From: Proteles cristata cristata
Taxonomy: Eukaryota; Chordata; Mammalia; Carnivora; Hyaenidae
Direction of reading: 5' to 3'
Assembly: GCA_017311185.1 (NCBI GenBank)
Contig: JAESUZ010005111.1
Location: 124,001-188,000 of the forward strand
DNA: 64,000 nt
A model generated the notes under the pieces. It worked only from the letters and a program-made list of their open reading frames with translations. It made no database searches and had not been told where the DNA came from. Below are positions 22,444 through 33,021 of the stretch, piece by piece (positions within the stretch are counted from its first letter, which is position 1; each line of letters begins with the position of its first letter). A program made the translations under genes and the position numbers.

Positions 22444-22851
22444 GAAAAAAGCTTAAAAGAAAAGTTGATATATTTGACTATATTGGTATTAAAAACTTCT
22501 GTAGAACAGCAGATACCATAAGATAACCTAAAGGCAGTTAGCTGACTGAGAAAATACTAGTATACATATCAATGAATTAAAACTCATAATATATAAAGAG
22601 CTCATATAGTTAATTAAAAAAAAAGAAAACACGATACCAAGAATTTATAAATGGGAAAACAGAAGTACTAATATATACATTAATGTACATATACATGTAT
22701 ATAATATATACATACACACTACATATGTTTTATATATGTATAATATAATATAATACATAACACGTATACATATACATATTAAAGCATACACTTGACCAAT
22801 TCTCCCAGGAATCAGAGAAATTTAATTTAAAATAAAAAATTTCAACTATCA

Positions 22852-23070
22852 GGGGCGCCTGGGTGGCTTAGTCGGTTAAGCGTCCGACTTTCACTTAGGT
22901 CATGATCTCGCGGTTCGTGGGTTCGAGTTCCGCATCGGGCTGTGTGCTGACTGCCAGCTCAGAGCCTGGAGCCTGTTTCAGAGTCTGTGTCTCCCTCTCT
23001 CTCTGACCCTCCCTTGCTCACGCTGTCTCTCTCTATCCTAGAAATAAATAAAAATATTAAAAAAATTAAA
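22852..23070 (+). mobile_element. Young SINEC with 18-bp duplication
   Basis: Near-consensus head with CpGs kept. AAAAAATTTCAACTATCA (22834-22851) and AAAAAATTTCATCTATCA (23071-23088) differ at one base. Confidence 0.95.
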
Positions 23071-23163
23071 AAAAAATTTCATCTATCAGATTAGAATTTA
23101 AAAGATTGTTAATATTAAGTTTAGAAGGGATAGGAAAAGCTGTCACAAAGTTGAAAAGCCTAC

Positions 23164-24775
23164 TTTTTTTTTTTTAGGTAGACAAATCTTTATTTTTTTA
23201 TTTTTTATTTTTTACAAATAGTTTATTGTCAAATTAGTTTCCACATAACACTCAGTGCTCATCCCCACAAGTGTCCTCCTCCATGCCCATCCCCCCTCCC
23301 CCACATCCATCAGTCCTCAGTTTTTGTCAGCATTCAAGAGTCTCTCATGGTTTGCCTCTCTCCCTTTCCCCCACCATTTCGCCCTTCTTCTCCCCCTTGG
23401 TCCTCCGTCAAGTTCCTCCTAATCCTCCTATACGTGCAAACATATGATATTTGTCCTTCTCTGCCTGACTTATTTCGCTCAGCATAACACCCTCAAGGTC
23501 CATCCATGTTGCTACACATGGCCAGATTTCATTGTTTCTCATTGCCATGTAGTATTCCATGGTATAAATAAACCACATCTTCTTGATCCATTCATCTGTT
23601 GATGGACACTTAGGCTCTTTCCATGTTTTAGCTATTGAGGAGAGTGCTGCTATGAACATTGGGGTACATGTGCTCCTATGCCTCAGCATTTCTGCATCCC
23701 TTGGGTAAATTCCTAGCAGTGCTATTGCTGGGTCATAGGGGAGTTCTATTGTTGTTTTCCTGAGGAACCTCCACACTGTTTTCCAGAGGGGCTGTACCAG
23801 TTTGCATTCCCACCAATAGTGTAGGAGGGTGCCCGTTTCTCCACATCCTCGCCAGCATCTAGAGTTCTCTGATTGGCTCATTTTAGCCACTCTGACTGGC
23901 GTGAGGTGGTATCTCAGTGTGGTTTTGATTTGTATTTCCCTGATGAGGAGCGATGCTGAGCATCGTTTCATGTGTCTGGTGGCCATCTGGATGTCCTCTT
24001 TGGAGAAGTGTCTGTTCATATCTTCTGCCCATTTCTTCACTGGGTTGTTTGTTTTTCGGGCGTGTAGTTTGGTGAGTTCCTTATAGATTCTTGATATTAA
24101 CCCTTTATCTGATATGTCATTTGCAACTATCTTTTCCCATTCCGTTGGTTACCTATTAATTTTCTGGGTTGTTTCCTTGGCTGTGCAGAAGCTTTTAATC
24201 TTGATGAGGTCCCAACAGTTTATTTTTGCTCTTGATTCCCTTGCTTTTGGGGATGTGTCAAGTAAGAAGTTGCTGCGGTGGAGGTCAAGGAGGTTGTTTC
24301 CTGCTTTCTCCTCTAGGGTGTTGATAGTTTCCTGTCTCACGTTCAGGTCCTTTATCCATTTTGAGTTTATTTTTGTGCATGGTGTGAGAAAATGATCTAG
24401 TTTCATTCTTCTGCATGTTGCTGTCCAATTCTCCCAACACCGTCTGTTAAAAAGGCTGTCTTTTTTCCATTAGATATTCTTTCCTGTTTTGTCAAAGATC
24501 AGTTGGCTGTATACTTTTGGGTCCACTTCTGAGTTCTCAATTCTGTTCCATTGGTCTATGTGTCTGTTTTTGTGCCAATACCATACTGTCTTGATGATGA
24601 CAGCTTTGTAGTAGAGGCTAAAGTCTGGGATGGTGATACCTCCCGTTTTGGTTTTATTTTTCAGTATTACTTTGGCTATTCGGGGTCTTTTGTGGTTCCA
24701 TACAAATTTTTGGATAGTTTGTTCTAGTTTTGAGAAGTATGCTGGTGCAATTTTGATTGGAATTGCATGAAATGT
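23164..24775 (-). mobile_element. Younger carnivore-type L1, 5'-truncated
   Basis: A T-rich left border (poly-A tail) leads into a C-rich 3' UTR (about 23220-23410) and then ORF2 read on the minus strand. CTACTTTT-like flanks at both ends fit a short duplication. About 1.6 kb, so most of the element's 5' part is missing. It sits inside the older plus-strand L1. Confidence 0.9.
23408..24406 (-). pseudogene. L1 ORF2 C-terminal remnant
   Basis: Two open segments in different frames (24149-24406 and 23408-24040) translate to the last part of L1 ORF2 protein. The second holds a cysteine-histidine motif of the form C-x3-C-x7-H-x4-C typical of the ORF2 C-terminus. In full elements ORF2 encodes the endonuclease and reverse transcriptase, but neither catalytic domain is present here. 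Frameshift and truncation mean it is not functional. Confidence 0.88.
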
Positions 24776-25199
24776 CTACTTTTCACAAAGACTGCTGGGA
24801 GGAATATAAATTGGCATAGCCACTTTGGAGGGCAAATGGCAGCATTGACTGAAATTTTAAATGTGCACATACTATGACTTGGGAAGTCCCCCATTCAGCA
24901 TCGACCATAGTGAAGCACTTATAAGGGCACAAGACCCTTGTACAGGGATGTTCATTGCAGCATTGCTCACCATCGGACAAACCGCGGAAAATTCAAAGGT
25001 ATAGGGTTTATTGGAAATGGACTGGCTACGTACAATTTAAAAGTAAAGGTTGATTTTCATGTGCAGAGAATGACCTCCAGTATTTATTCCTGGGTGACAA
25101 AGCAAAGTCGCCGACCACTATGTTTGGTATGATTTAGTACAAACAGCCTCACACAAAACAGCGTGATCTGCAGGTACATGTATATTTAAAACATAAGAG

Positions 25200-25420
25200 G
25201 GGCGCCTGGGTGGCTTAGTTGGTTAAGCGTCCGACTTTCGCTTAGGTCATAATCTTGCGGTTCATGGGTTTGAGCCCCGCGTTGGGCTCTGTGCTGACTG
25301 CCAGCTCAGAGCCTGGAGCCTGTTTCAGTCTGTGACTCCCTCTCTCTCTGACCCTCCCCTGCTCACGCTGTCTCTCTATCTTCTAGAAATTAAAATATTA
25401 AAAAAATGAAAAATAAAAAA
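25200..25420 (+). mobile_element. Young SINEC, first of adjacent pair
   Basis: GGGGCGCCTGGGTGGCTTAG (starts 25199/25200). TAAAACATAAGAG at about 25187-25199 and 25421-25433 is its duplication. Confidence 0.95.
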
Positions 25421-25436
25421 TAAAACATAAGAGTAA

Positions 25437-25600
25437 GGGGAGCCTGGGTGGCTTAGTTGGTTAAGTGCCTGACTCTTGATCTCAGCTAGGTTTTCATCTT
25501 AGGGTCATGAGTTCCAGCCCTGCGTTGGGCTCCATGGTGAGCCCCATACTCTGTGTGAAACCTACTTAAAAACAAAACAAAAACAAAACCCCAAAAAAAT
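25437..25600 (+). mobile_element. SINEC short form, second of adjacent pair
   Basis: GGGGAGCCTGGGTGGCTTAG, then GGGTCATGAGTTCCAGCCC, ending in AAACAAAACAAAAAC. A third copy of the target (ATACATAAGAGAG) follows at about 25600. Confidence 0.9.
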
Positions 25601-25624
25601 ACATAAGAGAGAGCTGAGATACTA

Positions 25625-26085
25625 CTAAACTGAAAATAATAGCTAATATTAGCTATTATTGAGTGCTTTCTATTAAAAAAAAACAACTTCTCAGGGCGCC
25701 TGGATGGCTCAGTCAGTTAAGTGTCCGACTTCAGCTCAGGTCATGATCTTGCAGTTCATGAGTTCGAGCCCTGTGACCGGCTCTGTGCCAGCAGCTCAGA
25801 GCCTGGAGCATGCTTCAGATTCTGTGTCTGCCTCTCTATTTGTACCTCCCCTGCTTGCACTCCATCTGTGCCCCTCTCTCTCTCAAATAAACACTAAAAC
25901 ACTAAAAAACAAACAAAAAAAACCCCTTCTCTAAGGCCTTTGACAGATTTCCCTCATTTAGTCCTTACAAGCCTATAACATGTGTATTGCTAATATCTTC
26001 ATGATGATGATCTGGAACTGAGAGAAGTTAAATGACTTGTCCAAGTCCTAAGTAAGTTGCAGAATCAAGATATGAATTTGTAAAT
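25625..26085 (-). repeat. MIR split by a SINE
   Basis: AATAGCTAATATTAGCTATTATTGAGTGCTTTCTATT precedes the SINE. After it come CTCATTTAGTCCTTACAAGCC and GAACTGAGAGAAGTTAAATGACTTGTCCAAG. Together these make a MIR in reverse orientation. Confidence 0.75.
25693..25920 (+). mobile_element. SINEC nested in MIR
   Basis: AGGGCGCCTGGATGGCTCAG to an AAACACTAAAAAACAAAC tail. It interrupts the MIR at 25625-26085. Confidence 0.93.
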
Positions 26086-26730
26086 AATCTCTCTTATATA
26101 TGGAATCAAAAATAGTCAACTCTTAGAAGAAGAGAGTAGTACAGTGATTATCAAGGGCTGGATGGAGAGGGAAATGGGGAGGTGACGGTCAAAGAGGAAC
26201 ATGATTCAGTTAGGCAAGATAAGTTCTAGAAATCGACAGCATAGTGCCTGTAACTAACAATATTATATTTTATACTTAAAATTTGCTAAGAAGGTAGATA
26301 TTATGTTAGATGCTCTTACTACACAACAAAAATAATACCACATAACAAAAAATAATAAAGGGAGAGGAAGAAAACTTTGGGGGAGTATGGAAACATATGG
26401 CCTTAATGGTGGTGATGATTTCAGAAATTCATTAAATTCTGTGTATTAAATGGATGTATGTCATTTTACATGTTAATCATACATCAGTAAAGTGTTTTTT
26501 CTTTTTCTTTTCTTTTCTTCTCTTTTCTTTTCTTTTCAAGAGAGAGTGCGAGTGGAGGAGAGAGGCAGAAGGAGAGAGAATCTCAAGCAGGCTCCACACT
26601 CACTGTAGAGCCCAATGCAGGGCTTGATCCCATGACCGTGGGATCATGACCTGAGCCAAAATCAAGAGTTGGATGCTCAACTGACTGAGCCACCCAAGCA
26701 TCTCAATAAAGTGTTTTTTTTAAGGAGAAA
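26086..26730 (+). mobile_element. Old L1 3'-UTR fragment, with SINE inside
   Basis: Words such as 'TATATGGAATCAAAAATAGTC', 'GTAACTAACAATATTATATTTTATACTTAAAATTTGCTAAG' and 'GTCATTTTACATGTTAATCATACATCAGTAAAG' are those of an L1 3' end on the plus strand. Confidence 0.7.
26503..26703 (-). mobile_element. SINEC, reverse, with TTTTC tail
   Basis: The tail is a (TTTTC)n-like tract at 26503-26536, and the head is CTGAGCCACCCAAGCATCTC. Flanks AGTAAAGTGTTTTTT / AATAAAGTGTTTTTT mark insertion in the L1 3' end. Confidence 0.9.
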
Positions 26731-27071
26731 AAAATCAAAACCAAAGCCAACCAAACAAAAAAAAAGTTTGAACTTGGACAATCTTGGTCCGGAGCTATAG
26801 GTCTTAACTGTAGTTTTCTGTGGGGAGGGGTAACTAGGATTGGCATGATGGTCAAAGGAACCATGACCTAATCAGTAGTGTCATTTTTTTTAAGGTCTAT
26901 TAATTTTTTGTGTCAAAATTTATCTGAAAAATATGACAATTTACCAATTATTATATAAGGTGAAAGAGGTAACTCTGATCCCACATTGTTATTTTTAGAA
27001 ATGACATTAGCATTAGCTTTTTTGGAAGTGCTTTAGAAACTGCAGATGACTACTTTCTGACATGATGTCTT
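26731..27071. other. Unique spacer
   Basis: No repeat or gene recognised. Confidence 0.4.
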
Positions 27072-27086
27072 AAAATATGAACAAAA

Positions 27087-27282
27087 GGGGTGTCTGGCTG
27101 GTTCAGTTGGTTAAGCTTCTGACTTCAGCTCAGGTCATGATCTCATGGCTCGTGAGTTCAAGCCCCACACGGGGCTCTGGGCTGTCAGTGCGGAGCCCAG
27201 CTTCGGGTTCTCTGTCTCCCTCTCTCTGCCCCTCCCCGGCTTGAACTTTCTCCTTCTCTCAAAAATAAAAATAAACATTTAA
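27087..27282 (+). mobile_element. SINEC with duplication
   Basis: GGGGTGTCTGGCTGGTTCAG to AATAAAAATAAACATTTAA. AAAATATGAACAAAA (27072-27086) and AAAATATGATGAACAAAA (27283-27300) flank it; the right copy has gained ATG. Confidence 0.92.
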
Positions 27283-27369
27283 AAAATATGATGAACAAAA
27301 TGCATTAAATTTGGAAACTATGCTAAAACTGAGATTAAGACAAAACTCAAATACCTCTTTCATTAGTCT

Positions 27370-27600
27370 TACCGTAACCTATTTTCTCAACCTATCTCTT
27401 TCCTGCTCCTACACCTTCCAGAAGAAGGAATCCATGCTCTATTTCCTGTCCATGTTTTGCTGAATTTGCTCCCATTTTATCCTCTGCCCAGGATGCTTGC
27501 ACCTACACCTCTTTGGCTCACTCAATCCTTCAAGAAGCCATAAACACCTAGTTCAATGCATAGCATGGAGGCATATAACACATAATGTGTGTTTATGGAC
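27370..27600 (+). repeat. L2-like relic
   Basis: 'CTCTGCCCAGGATGCTTGCACC', 'TTGGCTCACTCAATCCTTCAAG' and 'TAGCATGGAGGCATATAACAC' follow the order of an L2 3' end. Confidence 0.5.
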
Positions 27601-28048
27601 CTTAGAATGATTACCGTAGAAGCCTTCTTATCCAACAGATCAGGACCAGAAATGGAACAATTCTGTGAAAGTAGGAAATCACAAAATGGGATCTCTACTT
27701 ACTTTAAATATTTTAACTTCAAGCATATTTATTGTTTTTAATGTTGTAGCAGGATTCTTGCATAAGGAGTTGTGACACTGAGGCTTTTCTTTCTAGCAAG
27801 GAACTTCATTCCTGCCGGCACCACTCAGTTGGATTCGTACCCAAAGATCTGAGCCCTGAACGCCACATGGCGTAGAGTTTTTAAAAATATATTTTTTACT
27901 TCTTTGTCTCCTATATTTGGTAAGACATAAACATGTAGTCTGACTAAGTGGTCTCATGTTATAAGGTCGTGAGGGATGTTGTCACATACGTGTATAGCCA
28001 GGTTGCCTTGAGGTTGTTTTTTTTTTCTTTCCTTAGAGAGGGGACCCT
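27601..28048. other. Unclassified stretch, possible LTR piece
   Basis: The section around 27760-27870 (AGGAACTTCATTCCTGCC, GATTCGTACCCAAAGATCTGAG) looks like part of an LTR or LTR-leader. It cannot be assigned from memory. Confidence 0.3.
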
Positions 28049-28296
28049 ACCACAATGTTTATTTATTTATTTTGAAAGAGAGAGAAAGAGAGAGAGCATG
28101 AGCAGGGAAGGGGCAGAGAGAGAGAGAGAGGGAAAGAGAGAGAGAGAGAGAGGGAAAGAGAGTGAGAATCCCAAACAGACTCTGCACTGTTAGGGTAGAG
28201 CCCGATGTGGGGCTTGATCCCATGAACCATGAAATCATGACCTGAGCCAAAATCAAGAGTCCAATGCTTAACTGAATGAGCCACCCAGGTGCCCCC
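28049..28296 (-). mobile_element. SINEC, reverse, long GA body
   Basis: TTTATTTATTTATTTTGAAAG to GAGCCACCCAGGTGCCCC, with a GA-rich repeat near 28076-28165. Open frames on the minus strand are SINE translations. Confidence 0.93.
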
Positions 28297-28449
28297 TATA
28301 CATATTTATATTCATTCACCAATATTGATGTAAGGCAAGTTTGAGAATGAGTCCACTGTTTGGAACTCTCTGCATTATCTTTCCTAAGCAAACTACACCC
28401 ACAACATGCATTTTGATGATTTCTATTTTGGGTTTCTGTCTGTCTTTCT

Positions 28450-28549
28450 TTTTTTTAAATTAGGCTCCACACCCAATTGGGGTTTGAATTCCGGACCCTC
28501 AGATCAAGAAAGGGTCTCATGCTCTACTGACTGAGCCTGGTGGGCGCCC
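28450..28549 (-). mobile_element. Short old-type SINEC, reverse
   Basis: AAATTAGGCTCCACACCCAA to GACTGAGCCTGGTGGGCGCCCC. GGGTTTCTGT on both sides is its duplication. Confidence 0.87.
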
Positions 28550-28967
28550 CTCAGTGGGTTTCTGTAAAGTGGAAGAAGAACTTCAACACACCTAAGAAGG
28601 AAATCTGTGTGCAGGACTTGAAATTACTGTGGTTAGAATTATTTACCCAACTTTTTACAATTGTTTTGCCCACACTTATTTCAATGGTAGTTTCTGTTTT
28701 TGTTTTTTATTTTTTGTTTTTTTCAGTGACTCGGCTTTTATTGAATCTTTTCAAAGCATTCCATTTAAAAAAAACTTAATGAAATGTTGCAAACATGCAA
28801 GGAGAAAAACAGAGGGAACACCTGTTTCCACACTCAGCTGTATGAATGCTAAGGTTTTGCTATAGTTGCTTCAGATTTTCCAAAAAGAAATAAACATTAC
28901 AGATAGACTTGAAAACTCCTGCACACACTCCACACTGATTTTATTTCTTTTAAAAAAAAAATAGTGT

Positions 28968-29144
28968 TCTTTAAATTTATTTTTGAAAGGGGGGAGGGGC
29001 GGAGAGAGAAGGCTCTCTGCTTCTCTTCTCTGCATCCCAAGAGGGCTCTGGGCTGATGTGGACGCGGGACTTGAACTCACAAACTGTGAGATCATGACCT
29101 GAGCCAAAACCTGATGCTCAATCGACTGAGCCTCCCAGACGTCC
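28968..29144 (-). mobile_element. SINEC, reverse, diverged
   Basis: TTTAAATTTATTTTTGAAAGG to GAGCCTCCCAGACGTCCC. Flanks CTGATTTTATTTCTTTT (about 28936-28952) and CTGATTTCATTTCTATT (about 29145-29161) are its duplication. Confidence 0.9.
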
Positions 29145-30019
29145 CTGATTTCATTTCTATTCCACCTTCCCAATCCGTAACAACTGTCCTGAATTCAGCA
29201 TTTACCTTCTCCATAGGAGTTTTTTTATACTTATTACATATGTGTGCCAATAAATGTATGGCTTTGTTTTCCATATTTTGCACTTATATGTAAATGGTAT
29301 CATACTGCATGCATTATTCTTCAACTTGATTATTTCTCCTCATTGTTATGTGTTTATGATTTATCCTTGTTGATATATAGAACTCTAGTTAATTCTTCTC
29401 CATTCAATTTGTAGTATTTTATAAATATTCCAAAATTTGCTTTTTTTCCCTCTTATCGAACATTTGAGTTATTTCCATTTTTTCTATTACAAACAACACT
29501 ACAGTGATCATTCCTTCATAAATCTCCTGGTAGATATACGTGGGGGTTTCTCTAGCCTAGAAATTATAACAAGAAATGGAATATGGGAGTCAAAGGGCAT
29601 GCATATCCTCACAAGTATACCGTCAAATTAATTTCTAACATGATTGTAGCAACTTACACTCTCACTGGCAGCATGGGAGAATTCATTGTTTCATACCCAA
29701 CACACACCTTATCATTCTTCCGAGATTCTCCCAGTTAGATGGCTGTGAAATGGTATCTCAAGTGATTTTATTTTGATTTGCCCAATCGGTAATGAGGTTC
29801 ATTATCTTTCCATATGTTTATTGGCCATCTGGAAGTCTCTTCTAGGAATTGTTTATTTCCGACCTTTGCTCATTTCTCTGTTGTTTATCTTTCATTCTTG
29901 ACCTATAGAAATTTTTGTTAAATTCCAGATACCTAGTCAATCAAATGAATTGCAAATATGTTTCTTTCTCAGATTGCAGTTTGCAATTTAACTTCGTTTG
30001 TATCATCCTTTCTTTTTTA

Positions 30020-30125
30020 AAGATTTTTTTTTTAAAGTAATTTCTGTGCCCAACGTGGAGCTCTCTTTCTCAGCCCCGAGATCAAGTGTCGCACACTCCG
30101 CCACCTGGGCCAGCCAGACACCCCT
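30020..30125 (-). mobile_element. Short old-type SINEC, reverse
   Basis: T-run, AAGTAATTTCTGTGCCCAACG, ending GGGCCAGCCAGACACCCC. It lies within the old L1. Confidence 0.83.
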
Positions 30126-30775
30126 GTGCATGTCATCTGTTGTTGTATAAATGTTTCTAAATTGTAGGTAATCACATTTACCAATCTTTTCTGTCATGGT
30201 TTGTGCTTTTGGCTTTTAAGAAATATTTGCTTATACTGAGAGAAATGTTCTCCTAACTTTCTCTTCAAAATGTTCTGAAGCTTTATTTCTAATGCTTAGG
30301 TCTTTATTCCACTTAGATATGGTTTTCAGTGTGGTGTGGGAGTAGGGACCTAGCTTTCTTTTTTTTTATATACAGAATCGTCTTACCCCAGGTTCTCTGG
30401 AAAACAGAACCCACGGCACCCTTGCTGAAGTATTGAGAGGAGCAAACCCAGGGAAGCAAGAGTTAAGGAAGGGAAGTGAGGAGTGGAAGAAAGCAAATAG
30501 CAGTTGATATGTTAGGGTAGTAAGCTGACTGTAGCGTCCCAAGGAAATCCAGCCTTGGTCACCTAGGACATCTTCCGGACAAGTTCTATGTATGCCCCAC
30601 AACTCAGAATAGTCCATCAGAGAGAGGAAGAAGTGTGAACAATTTACCTGCTGGATCCTCTTTTCTCCTCCCTGTTCTTGGTTAAAGTTTATTCCACAGG
30701 GATTTAATTCACTTCTTGGTTGAGTTAAACATTTCTCCGTGTAGCTAGGGGCAAACCAGTCTCCAGTGCCTTTAT

Positions 30776-30973
30776 TAATTAATTTTTAATTTGTTAAATG
30801 TTTACTTATTTTTGAGAGAGAGATAGAGAGGCAGAGAGACAGAGACTCACACAGAATCTGAACTGTCAGCACAGAGCCCAATGCGGTGCCAGTGAGAGTG
30901 TAAATTGCTACAACCATGTTAGAAATTAATTTGATGGTATACTTGTGAGGATATGCATGCCACTCAGGTGTCC
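30776..30973 (-). mobile_element. SINEC, reverse, with foreign 75-bp core
   Basis: The tail side (TTTACTTATTTTTGAGAGAG…GCACAGAGCCCAATGCGG) and the extreme head (ACTCAGGTGTCCC) are SINE. The duplication CTCCAGTGCCTTTAT (30761-30775) / CTCCAGTGCTTTTAT (30974-30988) shows one insertion. The central part (B-box and A-box region) is replaced by 30887-30961, which is not SINE. Confidence 0.9.
30887..30961. repeat. 75-bp inverted copy of 29596-29670
   Basis: This block is the reverse complement of 29596-29670, matching at 72 of 75 positions by eye. The source is part of the old minus-strand L1 about 1.2 kb upstream. It replaces the middle of a SINE. Confidence 0.9.
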
Positions 30974-32215
30974 CTCCAGTGCTTTTATATAGAGCTTGGT
31001 GCTTTATCTGAGTCTGACAGGGATGGAAGAGGCATGTATCCTCCGTGAGTCTGGTAGGGTAGAACTTGGGCACCACAGCCATTGTGTTTTCTACTGTATT
31101 GGGCTCAATGGAGACCACACCAAAGCCAGGCTCTCACGCTATGTATGGAGGGGTTGAGACAACTAGAAGTATTAGAAGAAGAAATGTCAATAGTGACTGG
31201 GGGCTTCCTGGGGCAGGTGGGTCCAGCTGTATTGTTTGGATTCTTTACAACCAATTTTCTCATAATTGAATAGTTTATTCTCTCCACCCCCGTCCCAATC
31301 ATAATAATGCCACACTTGGATATATCAAAGTCTGCATATGTTCACAGACCTCTTTCCAGAGTCTCTTGTCTATTCCACTCACCAACTTGTCTATCCCTAA
31401 GCCAATATAATGCCATGTTAACTGTAACTTTAGAGTAAGTTGATTATCTGGTGGAAGAGTCTATTTTATTCTCGTCTTCAAAACTCCTTTTTTCTTCTAT
31501 ATGAATTTTAAGACCAGTCTGTTTAGTTTCACAGTCGTTTTTCAATTTTATTTAAATTCGTATTGAATTTTTGAACTAACTTGAGAAGAATTTACATCTT
31601 TATGACATTGAATCTTCCAATTCATGAACCTGGTAAGTCTCTTCATTTACTCAGGTCTCTCTGTGTGTATATATGTACATGACATTTTCAATTTTGTAAT
31701 TTTCTTCACAATATTAATTTTGTCAGATTCATTCCTAGTAATCTCGTTTTTGTCCTTGTTGTAAATGGAATCTTCATTCTTGCTACAAGTTCTGATTATT
31801 TACTGATGTTGCAACATTACTGATTTTTCCATATTGATCTCAAATACTGCACATCTGCTAAACTCCCTGATTAGTTTTAATAGATTCTATTCTGTGGATT
31901 ATTTTGGGATTCTGTATGTAATCAATCATTTTATCTGTAAATAAGGACAATGGTCTTCTACTCTCAGTTTTAAAGATTTTTAAAAATCATGAATGAGTGT
32001 TAAATTTTGTTGATTTTTTTGCATTTATTGCCATGGTCTGTTTTTCTCCTTTAATCTGTTCACATGGTATATAATATTAATAGATTTCAGAGTGTTGCAC
32101 TTCCTCCCATTTTTTAGATAACCAACTTAGTCTTCGTAGAAACGATTCTCATTCTTCTGACATTCATATTACATTGCTATACATAACTTTAAGTTAAATT
32201 ATATTTATATTATTT

Positions 32216-32331
32216 AATATATATGCACACCTGGCATCAATAGGTTATGAAATCAAATACGGCTGACCCTGGATGAGCATAAAACTGAAGTGCACAGAAA
32301 CCCATTACCCACGAGTATTATACTGATGGGT
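32216..32331. other. Spacer after the old L1
   Basis: No repeat recognised with confidence. ACTGATGGGTTTTT at its end pairs with ACTGATAGACC near 32619, flanking the following SINE pair. Confidence 0.4.
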
Positions 32332-32486
32332 TTTTAAAAAATGTTTATTTATTTGAGAGAGAGAAAGAGAGAGAGTGAATCCAAACAGGTCCTGTGCTCT
32401 CAGCACAGAGCCTGACACAGGGCTTGATCTCACAATTGTGAAATCAAGAGTCGGATACTTAGCCAACTGAGCCACCCATGTTCCCT
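32332..32486 (-). mobile_element. SINEC, reverse, shortened
   Basis: AATGTTTATTTATTTGAGAGAG to GAGCCACCCATGTTCCC. The body is shorter than normal. It appears to have landed in the T-rich tail side of the next SINE. Confidence 0.9.
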
Positions 32487-32499
32487 GTTTTTTTGTTTT

Positions 32500-32617
32500 C
32501 TTTTTTTTCCTTAAAGATCTTATGTTTAAGTAATCTCTATGCTCATCATGGGGCTCGAACTTACAGACCCAAGATCAAGTGTCATGTGTTCTACCACCTG
32601 AGCCAGCCAGGTGCCCC
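32500..32617 (-). mobile_element. Short old-type SINEC, reverse
   Basis: TTAAAGATCTTATGTTTAAG to GAGCCAGCCAGGTGCCCC. Its likely duplication (ACTGATGGG / ACTGATAGA) encloses the previous SINE too. Confidence 0.87.
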
Positions 32618-32639
32618 ACACTGATAGACCTTTTATTAC

Positions 32640-32868
32640 TATTACTTAATTACTTAATTAATTTTGACAGAGATAGAGAGAAGGGGAGAGAGCGTGAGTG
32701 GGGCAGAAGGAGAGAGAGAGAGAGAAAGAGAATCTCAACCAGTCCTCATGCTTAGTGTGGAGCCTGGCACCGGGCTCAATACAGGGCTAGATCCCATGAC
32801 CCTGGGATCGTGACCTGGGCTGAAATCATAGAGTTGGTTGCTCAAGCAATTGAGCCACCCAGGTTCTT
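32640..32868 (-). mobile_element. SINEC, reverse, third in a row
   Basis: TTACTTAATTACTTAATTAATTTTGACAG to GAGCCACCCAGG. It has an extra internal copy of 'GGGCTCAATACAGGGCTAGAT'-like sequence. Confidence 0.9.
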
Positions 32869-33021
32869 TTAAAACAGGATAGAAAGTATCAGTTAAGTGG
32901 AAGTCAATTTAAAAAGTGTTTGGTTTAAGGAAATCAGAGGCTGTAGCAACAAAGCACACATTTTAGAAGTCAACATGAGTTGATTCCATTCAACTAAATT
33001 CAAGAAATAGTTATTGAGACT

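Larger units (their letters stand above)
22100..25190 (+). mobile_element. Old L1 ORF2 3' part, multiply interrupted
   Basis: L1 words 'TTGACTATATTGGTATTAAAAACTTCTGT', 'AAAGAGCTCATATAGTTAA', 'AATAAATTGGCATAGCC-like', 'GGGATGTTCATTGCAGCATTG' occur in order on the plus strand. Two SINEs and a younger minus-strand L1 (23164-24775) break it. An impure TATACA-rich tract lies at 22670-22790. No intact frame remains. Confidence 0.7.
30372..31248. other. Unassigned insertion inside old L1
   Basis: L1 sequence stops near TTTTTTTTTATA (30371) and resumes near CCAATTTTCTCATAATTGAATAG (31249). The block between is not L1. It carries a rearranged SINE (30776-30973). Its start (CCAGGTTCTCTGGAAAACAGAA) resembles a mammalian interspersed repeat that I cannot name. 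Confidence 0.5.
28770..32215 (-). mobile_element. Long old L1 (L1M-like), minus strand, interrupted
   Basis: The 3' UTR begins near 28770 (GAAATGTTGCAAACATGCAAGG). ORF2-type words follow through 30370 ('TTATTGGCCATCTGG', 'AGGTCTTTATTCCAC') and resume at about 31249-32150 ('GACATTGAATCTTCCAATTCATGAACC', 'TTCATTCCTAGTA'). SINEs at 28968-29144 and 30020-30125 and an unassigned block at 30372-31248 interrupt it. No frame survives. Confidence 0.8.
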
